This document shows positions 8,737-17,292 of a stretch of 64,000 nucleotides of DNA, piece after piece. The position numbers and the translations under genes were made by a program. Numbering within the stretch: the first letter of the stretch is position 1; every line of letters begins with the position of its first letter. The notes under the pieces were generated by a model, which was not told where the DNA came from, made no database searches, and saw only the letters and a list, made by a program, of their open reading frames with translations. This DNA comes from Nannocystis sp. RBIL2 (GTDB taxonomy: Bacteria > Myxococcota_A > Polyangia > Nannocystales > Nannocystaceae): assembly GCF_026626745.1 (NCBI RefSeq), contig NZ_JAPNJW010000001.1, forward strand, positions 1,036,311 through 1,100,310, read 5' to 3'.

Positions 8737-10794
8737 CTAACCGACCATCAGGCGCCCCTCGGGGAACGTCACCCGCCCGGCCTTCTGCGCCCCGAGGGCC
8801 AACGCCAGCGACGTCGGCCCGACGCGCCCGATGAACATCAGCACGATCAGGACCCACTTGCCGATCGCGTGCAGGTCGTCGGTGATCCCGAGCGACAGGC
8901 CGACGGTCCCGACCGCGCTGACCACCTCGAACACCACGTGGGAGAAGGGCAGGTTGTGGGTCGCCAGCATGATCACCACCGAGATCGCCGTGATGAGGCC
9001 GGCGACCGTGACGATGGTGGCCGCGCGGTACACGATCTCGTTGGGGATCGCGCGGCGCATCAGCACCGCGCGCGGTTGGTTGTAGAGCAGGGCCGGGAAC
9101 GCCGCTGCCAGCACCGCCAGGGTCGTCACCTTGATCCCGCCGCCGGTCCCGCCCGGGGCCGCGCCGATGAACATCCACACCATCATCACGGCGATGGTCG
9201 CCTGCTCGACGCTGGTGAAGTCGACCGTGTTGAACCCGCCCGAGCGCAGCGTGATCGACTGAAACGCCGCGTTCATCCACTTGTCGAACGTCGACATCCC
9301 CGCCAGCGTCGCGTCCCACTCGAGCAGCGCGTACAGCAGCGTCCCGAGCACGATCAGCGCCAGCGTCATCCACAGCACCACCCGCGTCTGCAGCGAGAAG
9401 CGGCGGTGGACCCCCCGCGCGCGCAGCCACAGCGCCGCCAGCACCGAGAAGCCGACGCTGCCGACCACCACCAGCGCCATGATCGCGCCGAGCACCACCG
9501 GGTCCTCCTGCTGCGAGATCAGCGAGTCGGGCCACAGCGAGAAGCCGGCGTGGCAGAACGCCCCCACCGCGTGGAACACCCCGTGCCAGATCGCGTCGAG
9601 CAGCGGCATCCCGTGCTGCGAGAACCGCAGCGCCAGGACCCCGGCCCCGAGCGCCTCGAGCGCCAGCGTCGCCACGACGATGAAGCTCGCCAGCTCGTAG
9701 GCCGCGCCCGGGCTCTGGATGTCGAGGATCTCCTCGAGCGCCTGCTCGCTGCGCAGCGCCAGGCGGCCGCCGAGGAGGATGGTCGCGAACGTCGACAGCA
9801 CCATGATCCCGAGCCCGCCGAGCTGGATCAGGATCAGGATCACCCCCTGGCCGAACGGCGAGAACGTGGTCGCGGTGTCGAGCACCGCCAGGCCGGTGAT
9901 GCAGGCCGCGCTGGTCGCGGTGAACAACGCGTCGAGGAACGACAGCGGCTCGCCGCGCGACGACGCCGGGAAGCTCAGCACCAGCGCCCCGGCCACCGCC
10001 ATCGTGCCGAACGTCGACAGCAGCAGCAGCGCCGGGCGGTGCAGGAAGCTCTGCACGAGGTCGTCGAACAGCGGCCCGCGCGCCAGCACGAACGCGAACA
10101 CCACGATCTGGTACAGCGACAGCGCCACCAGCCCGGCGTTCAGCGCCGACGTCCCCCACGGCACCCCCAGCAGCACCAGCGCCAGCCAGATCAGGTAGCG
10201 CGGCTTCTGCCGCAGCACCGCCAGCATGAACGGCCCGGTGAGCACCACCACCCCGAGTCCGAGCAGCAGGCACGTCAGGTCGGCCACCCGCGAGTTTGCG
10301 ATCTCGAAGCCGACGATCGACAGGTTGGCGATCAGCGACACCGTCAGGATGTGCCGCGCCGCCGCCCCGTAGCGCTGGACCCACACGAAGTCCGGCGTCA
10401 CCCTCTGCTCTTGTCGGCGGGCCCGGTGGCCGCGGGTGTCGACGACGAAGAACTCGTTGGCGACGTGGACGACGCTCCACAGCATGACCGCCCCGGCGAC
10501 CGGGAAGTCGTGGATCATCGCCGGCAGGAACGCGCCGACGTTGAGCGACAGCAGGATGAGCGAACCCCAGGACGCCCATCGCCGACCTTGCAGCGCCGCA
10601 AGGGAGAACAGGCCCGACAGCGCGACCAGCACCGCGGCGTAGATCGTCCCGAGCAAGGTCACCTGACTCGCCCCGCCGAAGTGGCCGAGGGGCGCGTCGG
10701 TCACGATCATGCCGAGCACCCCGACGGCCGCGAGACCCACGAGTCGAGCGGCCTGCAGGCGGCGGGTCGGGCGCGGGACCGGTGTCGACGACAT
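8737..10794 (-). CDS. TrkH/KtrB-family potassium uptake channel subunit
   Basis: A 685-residue membrane protein of the TrkH/KtrB/HKT superfamily, which imports K+ (sometimes with Na+) through four pore-loop repeats. Pore motifs include the filter-like segments TSAACITGLAV near residue 300, VGAFCHAGFSL near 415, LRSGGFNTVDF near 525 and SAVGTVGLSLGIT near 635. The first ~240 residues add about six extra predicted helices, so it is longer than a typical KtrB (~450 residues). No RCK/KtrA-type regulatory subunit gene is adjacent. It is divergent from a CPA2 antiporter across about 116 bp, so K+ import and cation export may be co-regulated (inference). A TATGGT box lies 18 bp before the ATG on the minus strand. 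Confidence 0.85.
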   Translation of the reverse strand: MSSTPVPRPTRRLQAARLVGLAAVGVLGMIVTDAPLGHFGGASQVTLLGTIYAAVLVALSGLFSLAALQGRRWASWGSLILLSLNVGAFLPAMIHDFPVAGAVMLWSVVHVANEFFVVDTRGHRARRQEQRVTPDFVWVQRYGAAARHILTVSLIANLSIVGFEIANSRVADLTCLLLGLGVVVLTGPFMLAVLRQKPRYLIWLALVLLGVPWGTSALNAGLVALSLYQIVVFAFVLARGPLFDDLVQSFLHRPALLLLSTFGTMAVAGALVLSFPASSRGEPLSFLDALFTATSAACITGLAVLDTATTFSPFGQGVILILIQLGGLGIMVLSTFATILLGGRLALRSEQALEEILDIQSPGAAYELASFIVVATLALEALGAGVLALRFSQHGMPLLDAIWHGVFHAVGAFCHAGFSLWPDSLISQQEDPVVLGAIMALVVVGSVGFSVLAALWLRARGVHRRFSLQTRVVLWMTLALIVLGTLLYALLEWDATLAGMSTFDKWMNAAFQSITLRSGGFNTVDFTSVEQATIAVMMVWMFIGAAPGGTGGGIKVTTLAVLAAAFPALLYNQPRAVLMRRAIPNEIVYRAATIVTVAGLITAISVVIMLATHNLPFSHVVFEVVSAVGTVGLSLGITDDLHAIGKWVLIVLMFIGRVGPTSLALALGAQKAGRVTFPEGRLMVG

Positions 10795-10812
10795 GGAGGC
10801 GACCGGCCTGCG

Positions 10813-10818
10813 ACCATA
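10813..10818 (-). promoter_or_regulatory. candidate -10 element (TATGGT) for the K+ channel gene
   Basis: On the minus strand TATGGT ends 18 bp before the ATG at 10794. The same TGGTATGGT context precedes the SMR gene. Confidence 0.4.
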
Positions 10819-10892
10819 CCACGACCCCCCGCACCGCCACCGCGGCGCCGGACGCGGGCGCGGGACCGCCGCAGGTCCGCCGCGTCCTGGGT

Positions 10893-10898
10893 TATTCT
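10893..10898 (+). promoter_or_regulatory. candidate -10 element (TATTCT) for the CPA2 antiporter
   Basis: TATTCT ends 12 bp before the ATG at 10911, leaving a leader of only a few bases. Confidence 0.4.
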
Positions 10899-10910
10899 TG
10901 CGGTCACATC

Positions 10911-13055
10911 ATGAGCGCCGCCGGCTTCGCCGACCACATCCGCGACCTGAGCATCATCCTCAGCACCGCCGCCGTCACGAGCCTGATCTCGCAGCGCCTC
11001 AAACAGCCGCCGGTGCTGGGGTATCTGCTCGCCGGCATCATCCTCGGCCCGCACGTGCCCGGGATCGTGCTCGGCGGCGAGGGCGGCGAGGGCGGCTCGG
11101 AGCTCACCCACAGCCTGTCCGAGCTCGGCGTCATCCTGCTGATGTTCACCATCGGCCTCGAGTTCAACCTGCGCAAGATCGCCCGGATCGGCCCCGTCGC
11201 CGGCTTCACCGCGGTCGTCGAGGTCGGGCTCATGCTCTCGCTCGGCTTCGTCGCCGCGCGGGTGCTCGGCTTCAACTCGGTCGAGTCGCTGTTCGTCGGC
11301 GCCTGCGTCGGCATCTCCTCGACCATGCTGGTCGCCAAGGCCTTCGAGGAGCAGAAGCTGAAGGGCGGCTTCGCCGAGGTCGTGTTCGGCGTCCTCGTGT
11401 TCGAGGACATCATCGCCATCCTCCTGCTCGCGGTGCTCACCGCAGTGTCGTCCGGCGGCGGCCTGACCACCGGCGAGTTCGCGCTCGAGATCGGCAAGCT
11501 GCTCGGCTTCCTGATCGCGCTGCTGGCCATCGGCCTGCTCGTCGTGCCGCGCTTCATCCGCGGCGTCGTCCGCCTCAGCCGCAGCGAGACTACCCTGATC
11601 GCCGGCATCGCGGTGTGCTTCACCATGGCCACCCTCGCCGCCGAGGCCGGCTACTCGGTCGCGCTCGGGGCCTTCCTCGCCGGCATGCTGGTGTCGGAGT
11701 CGGGCGAGGGCGGCAAGGTCGAGCACCTCGTGCAGCCGCTGCGCGACATCTTCGCCGCCATCTTCTTTATCGCCGTCGGCCTCTCGATCAACCCGATGGA
11801 CGTCGTCACCCACTGGCTGCCGGTGGTCGTGCTGACCGTGCTCGTCCTCGTCGGCAAGACCGTCGGCGTCGCCCTCGGCGCCTTCCTCACCGGCAACGGC
11901 GTCAAGCACTCGGTGCGCTCCGGCATGAGCCTGGCGCAGATCGGCGAGTTCTCGTTCATCATCGCCGGCCTCGGCATCGCCCGCGGCGCCACCGGAAGCT
12001 TCATCTATCCGGTCGCGGTCGCCGTCTCGCTGCTCACCTCGCTCACCACCCCGTGGATGGTCCGCAACTCCGAGCGGATCGCCGACGCCGTCGATCGCCG
12101 CCTGCCCGCGCGCCTGCAGACCTTCGTCACCTTCTACGAGGCGTGGATCGAGCAGCTCAAGACCGCCCGCGGCCCGATCTCCACCTGGCAGCGGATCCGT
12201 CGCACCATCATCCTGCTCGGCGTCGACGCGGTCCTGCTGATCGCCAGCCTCGCCGGCGCGCGCCTCGTCCGGGGGCGCGTGGTCGAGGCGCTCGAGGGCC
12301 GCTTCACCTTGCCGTCCTGGCTGGTCGAGCCCGCCTTCACCGGCGCCACTTTGCTCGTCGCCGCGATCTTCTTCGTCGGCGTCATCCGCCAGAGCGTCAA
12401 CCTCGCCAACATCCTCGCGCGCATCGTCATGCCCGAGCGCCCGAGCGACGGCACCCCGCGGCCCGACCTCGGCGCCGCCCCGCGCAACCTCATCATCGTC
12501 GTCTTCCAGCTCGCGCTCGGCCTCGCCGTCGGCCTGCCGCTGGTCGCCATCACCCAGCCGTTCGTCCCGCCGGGCTCCACCTTCGCGGTGTTCGCCCTCA
12601 TCATCATCGCCCTCGCGGTCAACGCCTGGCGCAGCATCAAGAACCTCCAGGGCCACGTCCGCGCCGGCGCCGAGCTGGTGGTCGAGATGCTCGGACGCCA
12701 GAGCCGCCGCGCCGCCGAGTCGCACCACGGCTCCCCGGCGATGGTCGAGCCCGAGCCCACGGTCGAGGAGATTCTGCCCGGCCTGCCCGGCATGACCGCC
12801 GTGCAGATCGTCGAGGGCAGCGCCGGCCTCGGTCGCAGCATCTCGCAGCTCAACCTGCGCCTGCGCACCGGCGTCGCCATCCTCACCATCCATCGCCCCG
12901 ACGGCACCGAGGTCCCGCAGCCGATCACCCGCCACAAGCTCGCGCTCGGCGAGGTCGTCACCCTCGCCGGCTCGCGCGAGGCAGTCGACCATGCCAGCGA
13001 GATCCTCCAAAAGGGCCCGGCGGTCGACCCGAAGTTCCTCAGCTACGCCGGCTGA
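10911..13055 (+). CDS. CPA2-family cation:proton antiporter with C-terminal RCK_C domain
   Basis: A 714-residue inner-membrane antiporter of the monovalent cation:proton antiporter-2 family (KefB/KefC/YbaL relatives), expected to exchange K+ or Na+ for H+. The N-terminal ~400 residues carry the Na+/H+ exchanger fold: LGYLLAGIILGPHVPG near 37, SELGVILLMFTIGLEFNL near 70, and the later AQIGEFSFIIAGLGIARG. About four more helices follow at 430-570. Residues about 625-705 (PGMTAVQIVEGSAGLGRSIS) form a TrkA-C/RCK_C ligand-binding domain. The NAD-binding TrkA-N domain found in Kef proteins is absent. The ATG at 10911 is preferred over the upstream frame, which overlaps the promoter and the divergent gene. 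Confidence 0.85.
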   Translation: MSAAGFADHIRDLSIILSTAAVTSLISQRLKQPPVLGYLLAGIILGPHVPGIVLGGEGGEGGSELTHSLSELGVILLMFTIGLEFNLRKIARIGPVAGFTAVVEVGLMLSLGFVAARVLGFNSVESLFVGACVGISSTMLVAKAFEEQKLKGGFAEVVFGVLVFEDIIAILLLAVLTAVSSGGGLTTGEFALEIGKLLGFLIALLAIGLLVVPRFIRGVVRLSRSETTLIAGIAVCFTMATLAAEAGYSVALGAFLAGMLVSESGEGGKVEHLVQPLRDIFAAIFFIAVGLSINPMDVVTHWLPVVVLTVLVLVGKTVGVALGAFLTGNGVKHSVRSGMSLAQIGEFSFIIAGLGIARGATGSFIYPVAVAVSLLTSLTTPWMVRNSERIADAVDRRLPARLQTFVTFYEAWIEQLKTARGPISTWQRIRRTIILLGVDAVLLIASLAGARLVRGRVVEALEGRFTLPSWLVEPAFTGATLLVAAIFFVGVIRQSVNLANILARIVMPERPSDGTPRPDLGAAPRNLIIVVFQLALGLAVGLPLVAITQPFVPPGSTFAVFALIIIALAVNAWRSIKNLQGHVRAGAELVVEMLGRQSRRAAESHHGSPAMVEPEPTVEEILPGLPGMTAVQIVEGSAGLGRSISQLNLRLRTGVAILTIHRPDGTEVPQPITRHKLALGEVVTLAGSREAVDHASEILQKGPAVDPKFLSYAG

Positions 13056-13135
13056 CGCGGCCGACGCGGCGGGGCGCCCGCGCCGCCGCGCGCCGACCTC
13101 TGCAAGAAAATTCCCGAATCGAAGCACCGCCTGGC

Positions 13136-13141
13136 TAGCAT
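13136..13141 (+). promoter_or_regulatory. candidate -10 element (TAGCAT) upstream of a short leader ORF
   Basis: TAGCAT ends exactly 6 bp before the ATG at 13148 (gap CGAGGG), the spacing seen at other presumed leaderless starts in this window. Confidence 0.5.
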
Positions 13142-13147
13142 CGAGGG

Positions 13148-13168
13148 ATGCGGGAGTGTGCGGCGTGA
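13148..13168 (+). CDS. putative six-codon leader peptide (MRECAA)
   Basis: ATG CGG GAG TGT GCG GCG TGA. The ATG sits at the position expected for a leaderless start behind TAGCAT, and the TGA overlaps the GTG of the PAS-STAS gene (GTGA at 13165-13168), as in translational coupling. It may help load ribosomes onto the regulator gene. It is too short for coding statistics, so it could be coincidence; a GTG at 13156, in frame with the downstream gene, is an alternative start for that gene. Confidence 0.35.
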   Translation: MRECAA

Positions 13169-14049
13169 CCGAGCCCGAACCCGTGGACGACCCGACCGCC
13201 GAGCTCGCGCGCCTGCGCCGACGCGTCGCCGAGCTGGAGGCCGAGCTCGCGGTGCTGCGGCCGTCCGAGGCCGAGCTGCGGGCCATGTTCCGGGCCATGA
13301 CCGACGTCGTCCTGGTCATGAGCCGCGAGGGCCGCTACCTGCGGATCGGCGACACTGCGCCCGACCTGCTCTACCGGCCCTCGTCCGACCTGATCGGCAA
13401 GCGCATGCACGAAGTCATGCCGGGCGAGACCGCCGACTTCTTCCTCGCCCACATCCGCGAGGCGCTCGATCGCCAGAGCGTCGTCAGCATGGATTACAGC
13501 ATGCCGCTCGAGCAGCGCGAGGTGTGGTTCTCCGCCAACATCTCGCCGCTGTCGGACGACTCCGTCGTGCTCGTGTGCCGCGACGTCACCGAGCGCAAGC
13601 GCAACGAGCTGCTGCTGCAGGACAGCCTGCGCCAGCAAGAGCTGCTGCGCGCCCACGAGGCCGCGCTGCTCCAGCTCTCGACCCCGCTGATCCCGATCAG
13701 CGACCAGGTCGTCGTCATGCCGCTGGTCGGCCGGCTCGACCGGGGCCGCGTCGAGCACGTGCTCCAGACCCTGCTCGAGGGCGTGCAGCGGGTCCGCGCG
13801 GCGGTCGTGATCCTCGACGTCACCGGCGTGGCCGTCGTCGACGCCGTCGTCGCCGACGCGCTGGTCCGCACCGCCCGGGCCGTCGGCCTCCTGGGCGCGC
13901 GCGTGGTCCTGACCGGGATCCGCCCCGAGGTCGCCGCCACCCTGGTTGCGCTCGGGACCGACCTGATGGGGCTCGTCACCCGCGGCACCCTGCAGGACGG
14001 CATCCGCCACGCCCACGCCGACCTGGTCGCCGCCCGCCCCCGGCTCTGA
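13165..14049 (+). CDS. PAS-STAS regulator, RsbR-like
   Basis: A 294-residue cytoplasmic sensor. Residues about 8-35 are a Leu/Ala/Glu coiled coil (ELARLRRRVAELEAEL), about 40-150 a PAS domain ending in VVLVCRDVTERKR, then a helical linker and a STAS domain at about 170-285. The STAS part closely matches the RsbR class (VILDVTGVAVVDAVVADALV, then VVLTGIRPEVAATLV). Of the two Thr phosphosites of Bacillus RsbR, the one in the VVDT position is Ala here and the one in LTGIRPE is kept. RsbR proteins form stressosomes with RsbS and sequester the kinase RsbT. The GTG at 13165 overlaps the stop of a six-codon leader ORF; GTG 13156 is an alternative. A palindromic unit follows the stop at once. Confidence 0.82.
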   Translation: MTEPEPVDDPTAELARLRRRVAELEAELAVLRPSEAELRAMFRAMTDVVLVMSREGRYLRIGDTAPDLLYRPSSDLIGKRMHEVMPGETADFFLAHIREALDRQSVVSMDYSMPLEQREVWFSANISPLSDDSVVLVCRDVTERKRNELLLQDSLRQQELLRAHEAALLQLSTPLIPISDQVVVMPLVGRLDRGRVEHVLQTLLEGVQRVRAAVVILDVTGVAVVDAVVADALVRTARAVGLLGARVVLTGIRPEVAATLVALGTDLMGLVTRGTLQDGIRHAHADLVAARPRL

Positions 14050-14051
14050 CC

Positions 14052-14065
14052 TGTCCTCCGGGACA
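14052..14065. repeat. 14-bp palindromic unit 2 bp after a stop codon
   Basis: TGTCC-TCCG-GGACA with flanking C/G (6-bp stem). The TCCG centre would form a UNCG-type tetraloop in RNA. A terminator or RNA-stability role is plausible. Confidence 0.85.
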
Positions 14066-14126
14066 GCAGCGTCCGCACGCGCAGGCCCGCGAGCCCGCGG
14101 CGATCCGTGATAGAACATCCAGCTGT

Positions 14127-15851
14127 ATGGTGAGGCTCCCACGGCTCGGAATCGCCGGTGCGCTGATTTTGCTCGGCAGCGCCTGCTACGACGACAACAG
14201 CGCCCGGGACAGCGACCAGGCCGCGAGCAGCACCGGCGCCTCGGCCGGCACCGACGCCTCGACCGGTGACGCGCCGACCGGCACCGGCGGCGAGTCGGAC
14301 AGCGACAGCGGCGACGCGCCCGACGCCTTCGTGCCGGCCGAGCCGGTGCTGCCGCGCCTCACCGCCACGCAGTACCGTAACGCCATCGAGCACCTGCTCG
14401 GCCCCGGCTTGCCCGGCTTGCCGCTCGAGCCCGACACCAACCCGTATCTCTTCTACAACATCGGCGCCACCAGCACCTTCATCTCCGAACTCGGCGTGCA
14501 GCAGTACGAAGAGGCCGCCGACGCCCTGTCGCGGGCGGTGTTCGCCGATCAGGCGCGGCGCGAGGCCCTGGTCGGCTGCGTGCCGCTCGCGCCCGGCGAC
14601 GGCTGCGTGCAGAACTTCATCGGCACCTTCGGCCGCCGCGCCTATCGCCGGCCGCTCACCCAGGACGAGCAGGCGCGCTGGACCGACGTCGCCGCGCAAC
14701 TTGCCGAGGGCGACGCGTGGCGCGGCCTGCAGTTCGCGGTCGCCGGCATCCTGCAGTCGCCGCACTTCCTCTACCGCGTCGAGCTCGGCGAGCCCGACCC
14801 CGGCGACCCCACGCGGCTGCGCTTCACCGGCTGGGAGATGGCCACGCGCCTGTCCTTCCTGCTGTGGAACGGCCCGCCCGACGACCTGCTGCTCGACGCC
14901 GCCGGCCGCGGCGACCTCTACACCGACGCCGGCCTGAACGCCGAGGCTGAGCGCCTGCTCGATGACCCGCGCGCCCGCGTCGCCCTGCAGGAGTTCTTCG
15001 CCCAGTACCTCGACCTCGCGCGCCTCGACCACGTCAGCCGCGACCCCGCGCGCTGGCCGATGTTCAGCCCGACCATGACCGCCTCGATGCGCACCGAGGT
15101 GCAGCTCCTCGTCGACGACCTGATCCACCGCAACGACGGCGACATCCGCCAGCTGTTCAGCACCCGCCGCACCTTCGTCAACGCCGAGCTAGCCGCGCTC
15201 TACGACGTCGCCGCCGAGGGCGCCTCGCCGATCACCTTCGTCCCGGTCGAGCTGCCCGAGGACGGCCCGCGCGCCGGCATCCTCACTCTCGGCGCCTTCC
15301 TCACCATGAACGCGCACGAGACCATCACCTCGCCGACCAACCGCGGCAAGTACGTGCGCGAGCGCGTCCTCTGCCAGGTCATCCCGCCGCCGCCCGGCGA
15401 CGTCGACACCGACCTCGGCGACGACGAGAACATGGACGCCCAGACCGTGCGCGAGAAGCTCGAGCAGCACCAGAAGGACCCGGTGTGCGCCGGCTGTCAC
15501 TCGATCATCGACCCGCCCGGGTTCCTGTTCGAGCACTTCGACTCGGTCGGCGGCTACCGCACGCTCGACAACGGCTACCCGGTCGACGCCAGCGGCAACC
15601 TCGACGGCAAGCCGCTGGACGGCGCGCGCGACCTCGCCGAGGCGCTCAAGACCGACCCGCGCGTCGGTCGCTGCATCGTCAACCAGCTGTACCGCCACGC
15701 CACCGGCCGCCTGCCCGCGCTGTCCGAGAACCCCGCCCTCGAGGCGCTCGAGCAGCGCTTCATCAAGGCCGACCACCGCTTCAAGCAGCTGCTGCTCGAC
15801 CTCGTCGTCAGCGAGGCGTTCCGCACCGTGGCCGAGGAGACCGACGCATGA
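14127..15851 (+). CDS. DUF1592-family lipoprotein with CxxCH motif
   Basis: A 574-residue exported protein with the multidomain layout DUF1595-DUF1592-DUF1588-DUF1585. The signal peptide ends at GSAC near residue 20, then an Asp/Ser/Thr/Gly linker to about 70. Characteristic segments are LTATQYRNAIEHLLGP near 80, FGRRAYRRPLTQDEQ near 170, LQSPHFLYRVELGEP near 210, SPTNRGKYVRERVLCQ near 405, and CAGCHSIIDPPGFLFEHFDS near 455 with the CxxCH motif. The stop overlaps the ATG of the DUF1552 gene (ATGA). This pair is widespread in Planctomycetes and myxobacteria; function is unproven, with an exported redox or metal enzyme pair the usual guess. A GATAGAAC box precedes the ATG. Confidence 0.88.
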   Translation: MVRLPRLGIAGALILLGSACYDDNSARDSDQAASSTGASAGTDASTGDAPTGTGGESDSDSGDAPDAFVPAEPVLPRLTATQYRNAIEHLLGPGLPGLPLEPDTNPYLFYNIGATSTFISELGVQQYEEAADALSRAVFADQARREALVGCVPLAPGDGCVQNFIGTFGRRAYRRPLTQDEQARWTDVAAQLAEGDAWRGLQFAVAGILQSPHFLYRVELGEPDPGDPTRLRFTGWEMATRLSFLLWNGPPDDLLLDAAGRGDLYTDAGLNAEAERLLDDPRARVALQEFFAQYLDLARLDHVSRDPARWPMFSPTMTASMRTEVQLLVDDLIHRNDGDIRQLFSTRRTFVNAELAALYDVAAEGASPITFVPVELPEDGPRAGILTLGAFLTMNAHETITSPTNRGKYVRERVLCQVIPPPPGDVDTDLGDDENMDAQTVREKLEQHQKDPVCAGCHSIIDPPGFLFEHFDSVGGYRTLDNGYPVDASGNLDGKPLDGARDLAEALKTDPRVGRCIVNQLYRHATGRLPALSENPALEALEQRFIKADHRFKQLLLDLVVSEAFRTVAEETDA

Positions 15852-17230
15852 GCTTCCTGATCCGCAAACCGCCCATCTCGCGTCGCACCGTCCTGCGCGG
15901 GGCCATCGGCGGCGCCGCCGTGGCCCTCGCCCTGCCGCCGCTCGAGGCGATGTTCGCCGAGGAGGCCCGCGCCGCCGATCCGAGCAGCGACCCGATCTTC
16001 GGCCTGTTCTACTGGGCCAACGGCGTCCCGTGGCACGCCGGTCACGGCCCCGATCAGGGCGCCAACAGCCCCGGCGGCGACGTCTGGACCCCGCCGACGA
16101 TCGGCGCCGACTTCACGCCGTCGCCGCTGCTCACCCCGCTCGCCGCCCACAAGGTCAGCGTCGCCACCGGCTTGGAGCCCAAGACCGAGGTCCCGCAGCC
16201 CGACAACGGCCAGAGCGACGGCCACATGCGCGGCTTCATGGTGGCGATGACGGGCGACCGGATCCGCCCCGAGGGCTTCGACCACCCGTCGCACACCCTG
16301 ACCTGCCTGCGGCCGACGCTCGACCAGTACGTCGCCACCCACGAGCAGTTCTACGGCAACACGCCGTCGCGGTTCCGCTCGCTGTGCCTCGGCGTCAGCG
16401 AGGCCCGCTTCCACGACTACGGCCACTGGAACGCGATCTCGTTCACCGGCCCCGACTCGCCGGTGGGGGCGATCCACAACCCCGCGCAGCTCTACTCGAT
16501 GCTGTTCGACGTGCCGGCCGACCTGATGGCGCTGACCCGCCGGGTCACCCTCATCGACGCGGTCATGGCCGACGCCGAGGGCCTGCGCGGCCGCCTCGGC
16601 GGCACCGACAAGCAGCGGCTCGAGGCCCACCTCGACCACCTGCGCGAGGTCCAGCGCCGCCTCGACCTGTCCTCCGGGACATGCGACGTCATCCCCGCCG
16701 CCCCCGGCGACTCGGCCGACGTCGTCGCCCGCACCGACATCATGGCCGGGCTCCTCGCCGCCGCGCTCAACTGCGGCCTCACCCGCGTGTTCTCGTTCAT
16801 GCTGAGCTCGCCGGCGACCACCCACGTGTTCAACAACCTGGGCGTGCCGAACGGGATGCACCAGGTCTGCCACGACGGCCAGTGGGAGTACGTCCGCAGC
16901 ATCACCGAGTACCAGATGCTGGCGTTCGCCCGCCTGCTCGACCACCTCGCCGCCGCCGTCGACCCGATGGGCGTCAGCGTCCTCGACCGCGCCTGCGTCT
17001 ACGGCGTGTCCGAGTACGGCGAGGGCTACAAGCACAGCACCGCCGAGATGCCGGTGGTCCTGGCCGGCGGCGCCGGCGGCAAGCTGGTCCGCGGCTACCA
17101 CTACCGCGAGCCGGGCGGCAACCTGTGCAAGGTCCACGTCACCATCCTGCGCGCGCTCGGCATCGACACCCCGAGCTACGGCTTCAACGGCGGCGAGACC
17201 ACCGAGCACCTCACCGGCATCCTGGCCTGA
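15848..17230 (+). CDS. DUF1552 domain protein, Tat-exported
   Basis: A 460-residue protein of the DUF1552 family, translationally coupled (ATGA) to the DUF1592 gene. The N-terminus has a twin-arginine signal (PPISRRTVLRGAIGGAAVAL). Family segments include FGLFYWANGVPWH near 52, GHMRGFMVAMTGDR near 125 and YGVSEYGEGYKHSTAEMP near 385; the last resembles the metal-site strand of DUF1501-type sulfatase-like folds. The two proteins probably act together in the periplasm or at the cell surface. A palindromic unit at 16668-16681 encodes LSSGTCD. Confidence 0.85.
   Translation: MSFLIRKPPISRRTVLRGAIGGAAVALALPPLEAMFAEEARAADPSSDPIFGLFYWANGVPWHAGHGPDQGANSPGGDVWTPPTIGADFTPSPLLTPLAAHKVSVATGLEPKTEVPQPDNGQSDGHMRGFMVAMTGDRIRPEGFDHPSHTLTCLRPTLDQYVATHEQFYGNTPSRFRSLCLGVSEARFHDYGHWNAISFTGPDSPVGAIHNPAQLYSMLFDVPADLMALTRRVTLIDAVMADAEGLRGRLGGTDKQRLEAHLDHLREVQRRLDLSSGTCDVIPAAPGDSADVVARTDIMAGLLAAALNCGLTRVFSFMLSSPATTHVFNNLGVPNGMHQVCHDGQWEYVRSITEYQMLAFARLLDHLAAAVDPMGVSVLDRACVYGVSEYGEGYKHSTAEMPVVLAGGAGGKLVRGYHYREPGGNLCKVHVTILRALGIDTPSYGFNGGETTEHLTGILA
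16668..16681. repeat. 14-bp palindromic unit inside a coding region
   Basis: TGTCC-TCCG-GGACA, identical to the unit at 14052-14065 but here in frame within the DUF1552 gene. Confidence 0.85.
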
Positions 17231-17236
17231 GCGCCA

Positions 17237-17292
17237 TGCCCCGAAGGACCTGTCCCTTGCACCCTGGCGCTTGCGTCATGTCCCGGGGGACA
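17237..17292. repeat. four-unit 14-bp palindromic array overlapping a gene start
   Basis: Units start at 17237 (TGCCC-CGAA-GGACC), 17251 (decayed), 17265 (TGGCG-CTTG-CGTCA) and 17279 (TGTCC-CGGG-GGACA), in exact 14-bp phase. The CATG at the start of the last unit supplies the ATG at 17278 of the next lipoprotein. Confidence 0.85.

Noticed and set aside
8719..10914. 731-residue plus-strand frame rich in Arg, Gln and His
   Set aside because: Antisense shadow of the K+ channel gene, whose pore motifs are unambiguous on the minus strand.
10707..13319. 870-residue minus-strand frame of Asp/Glu/Arg repeats
   Set aside because: Antisense shadow of the CPA2 antiporter; no domain and biased composition.
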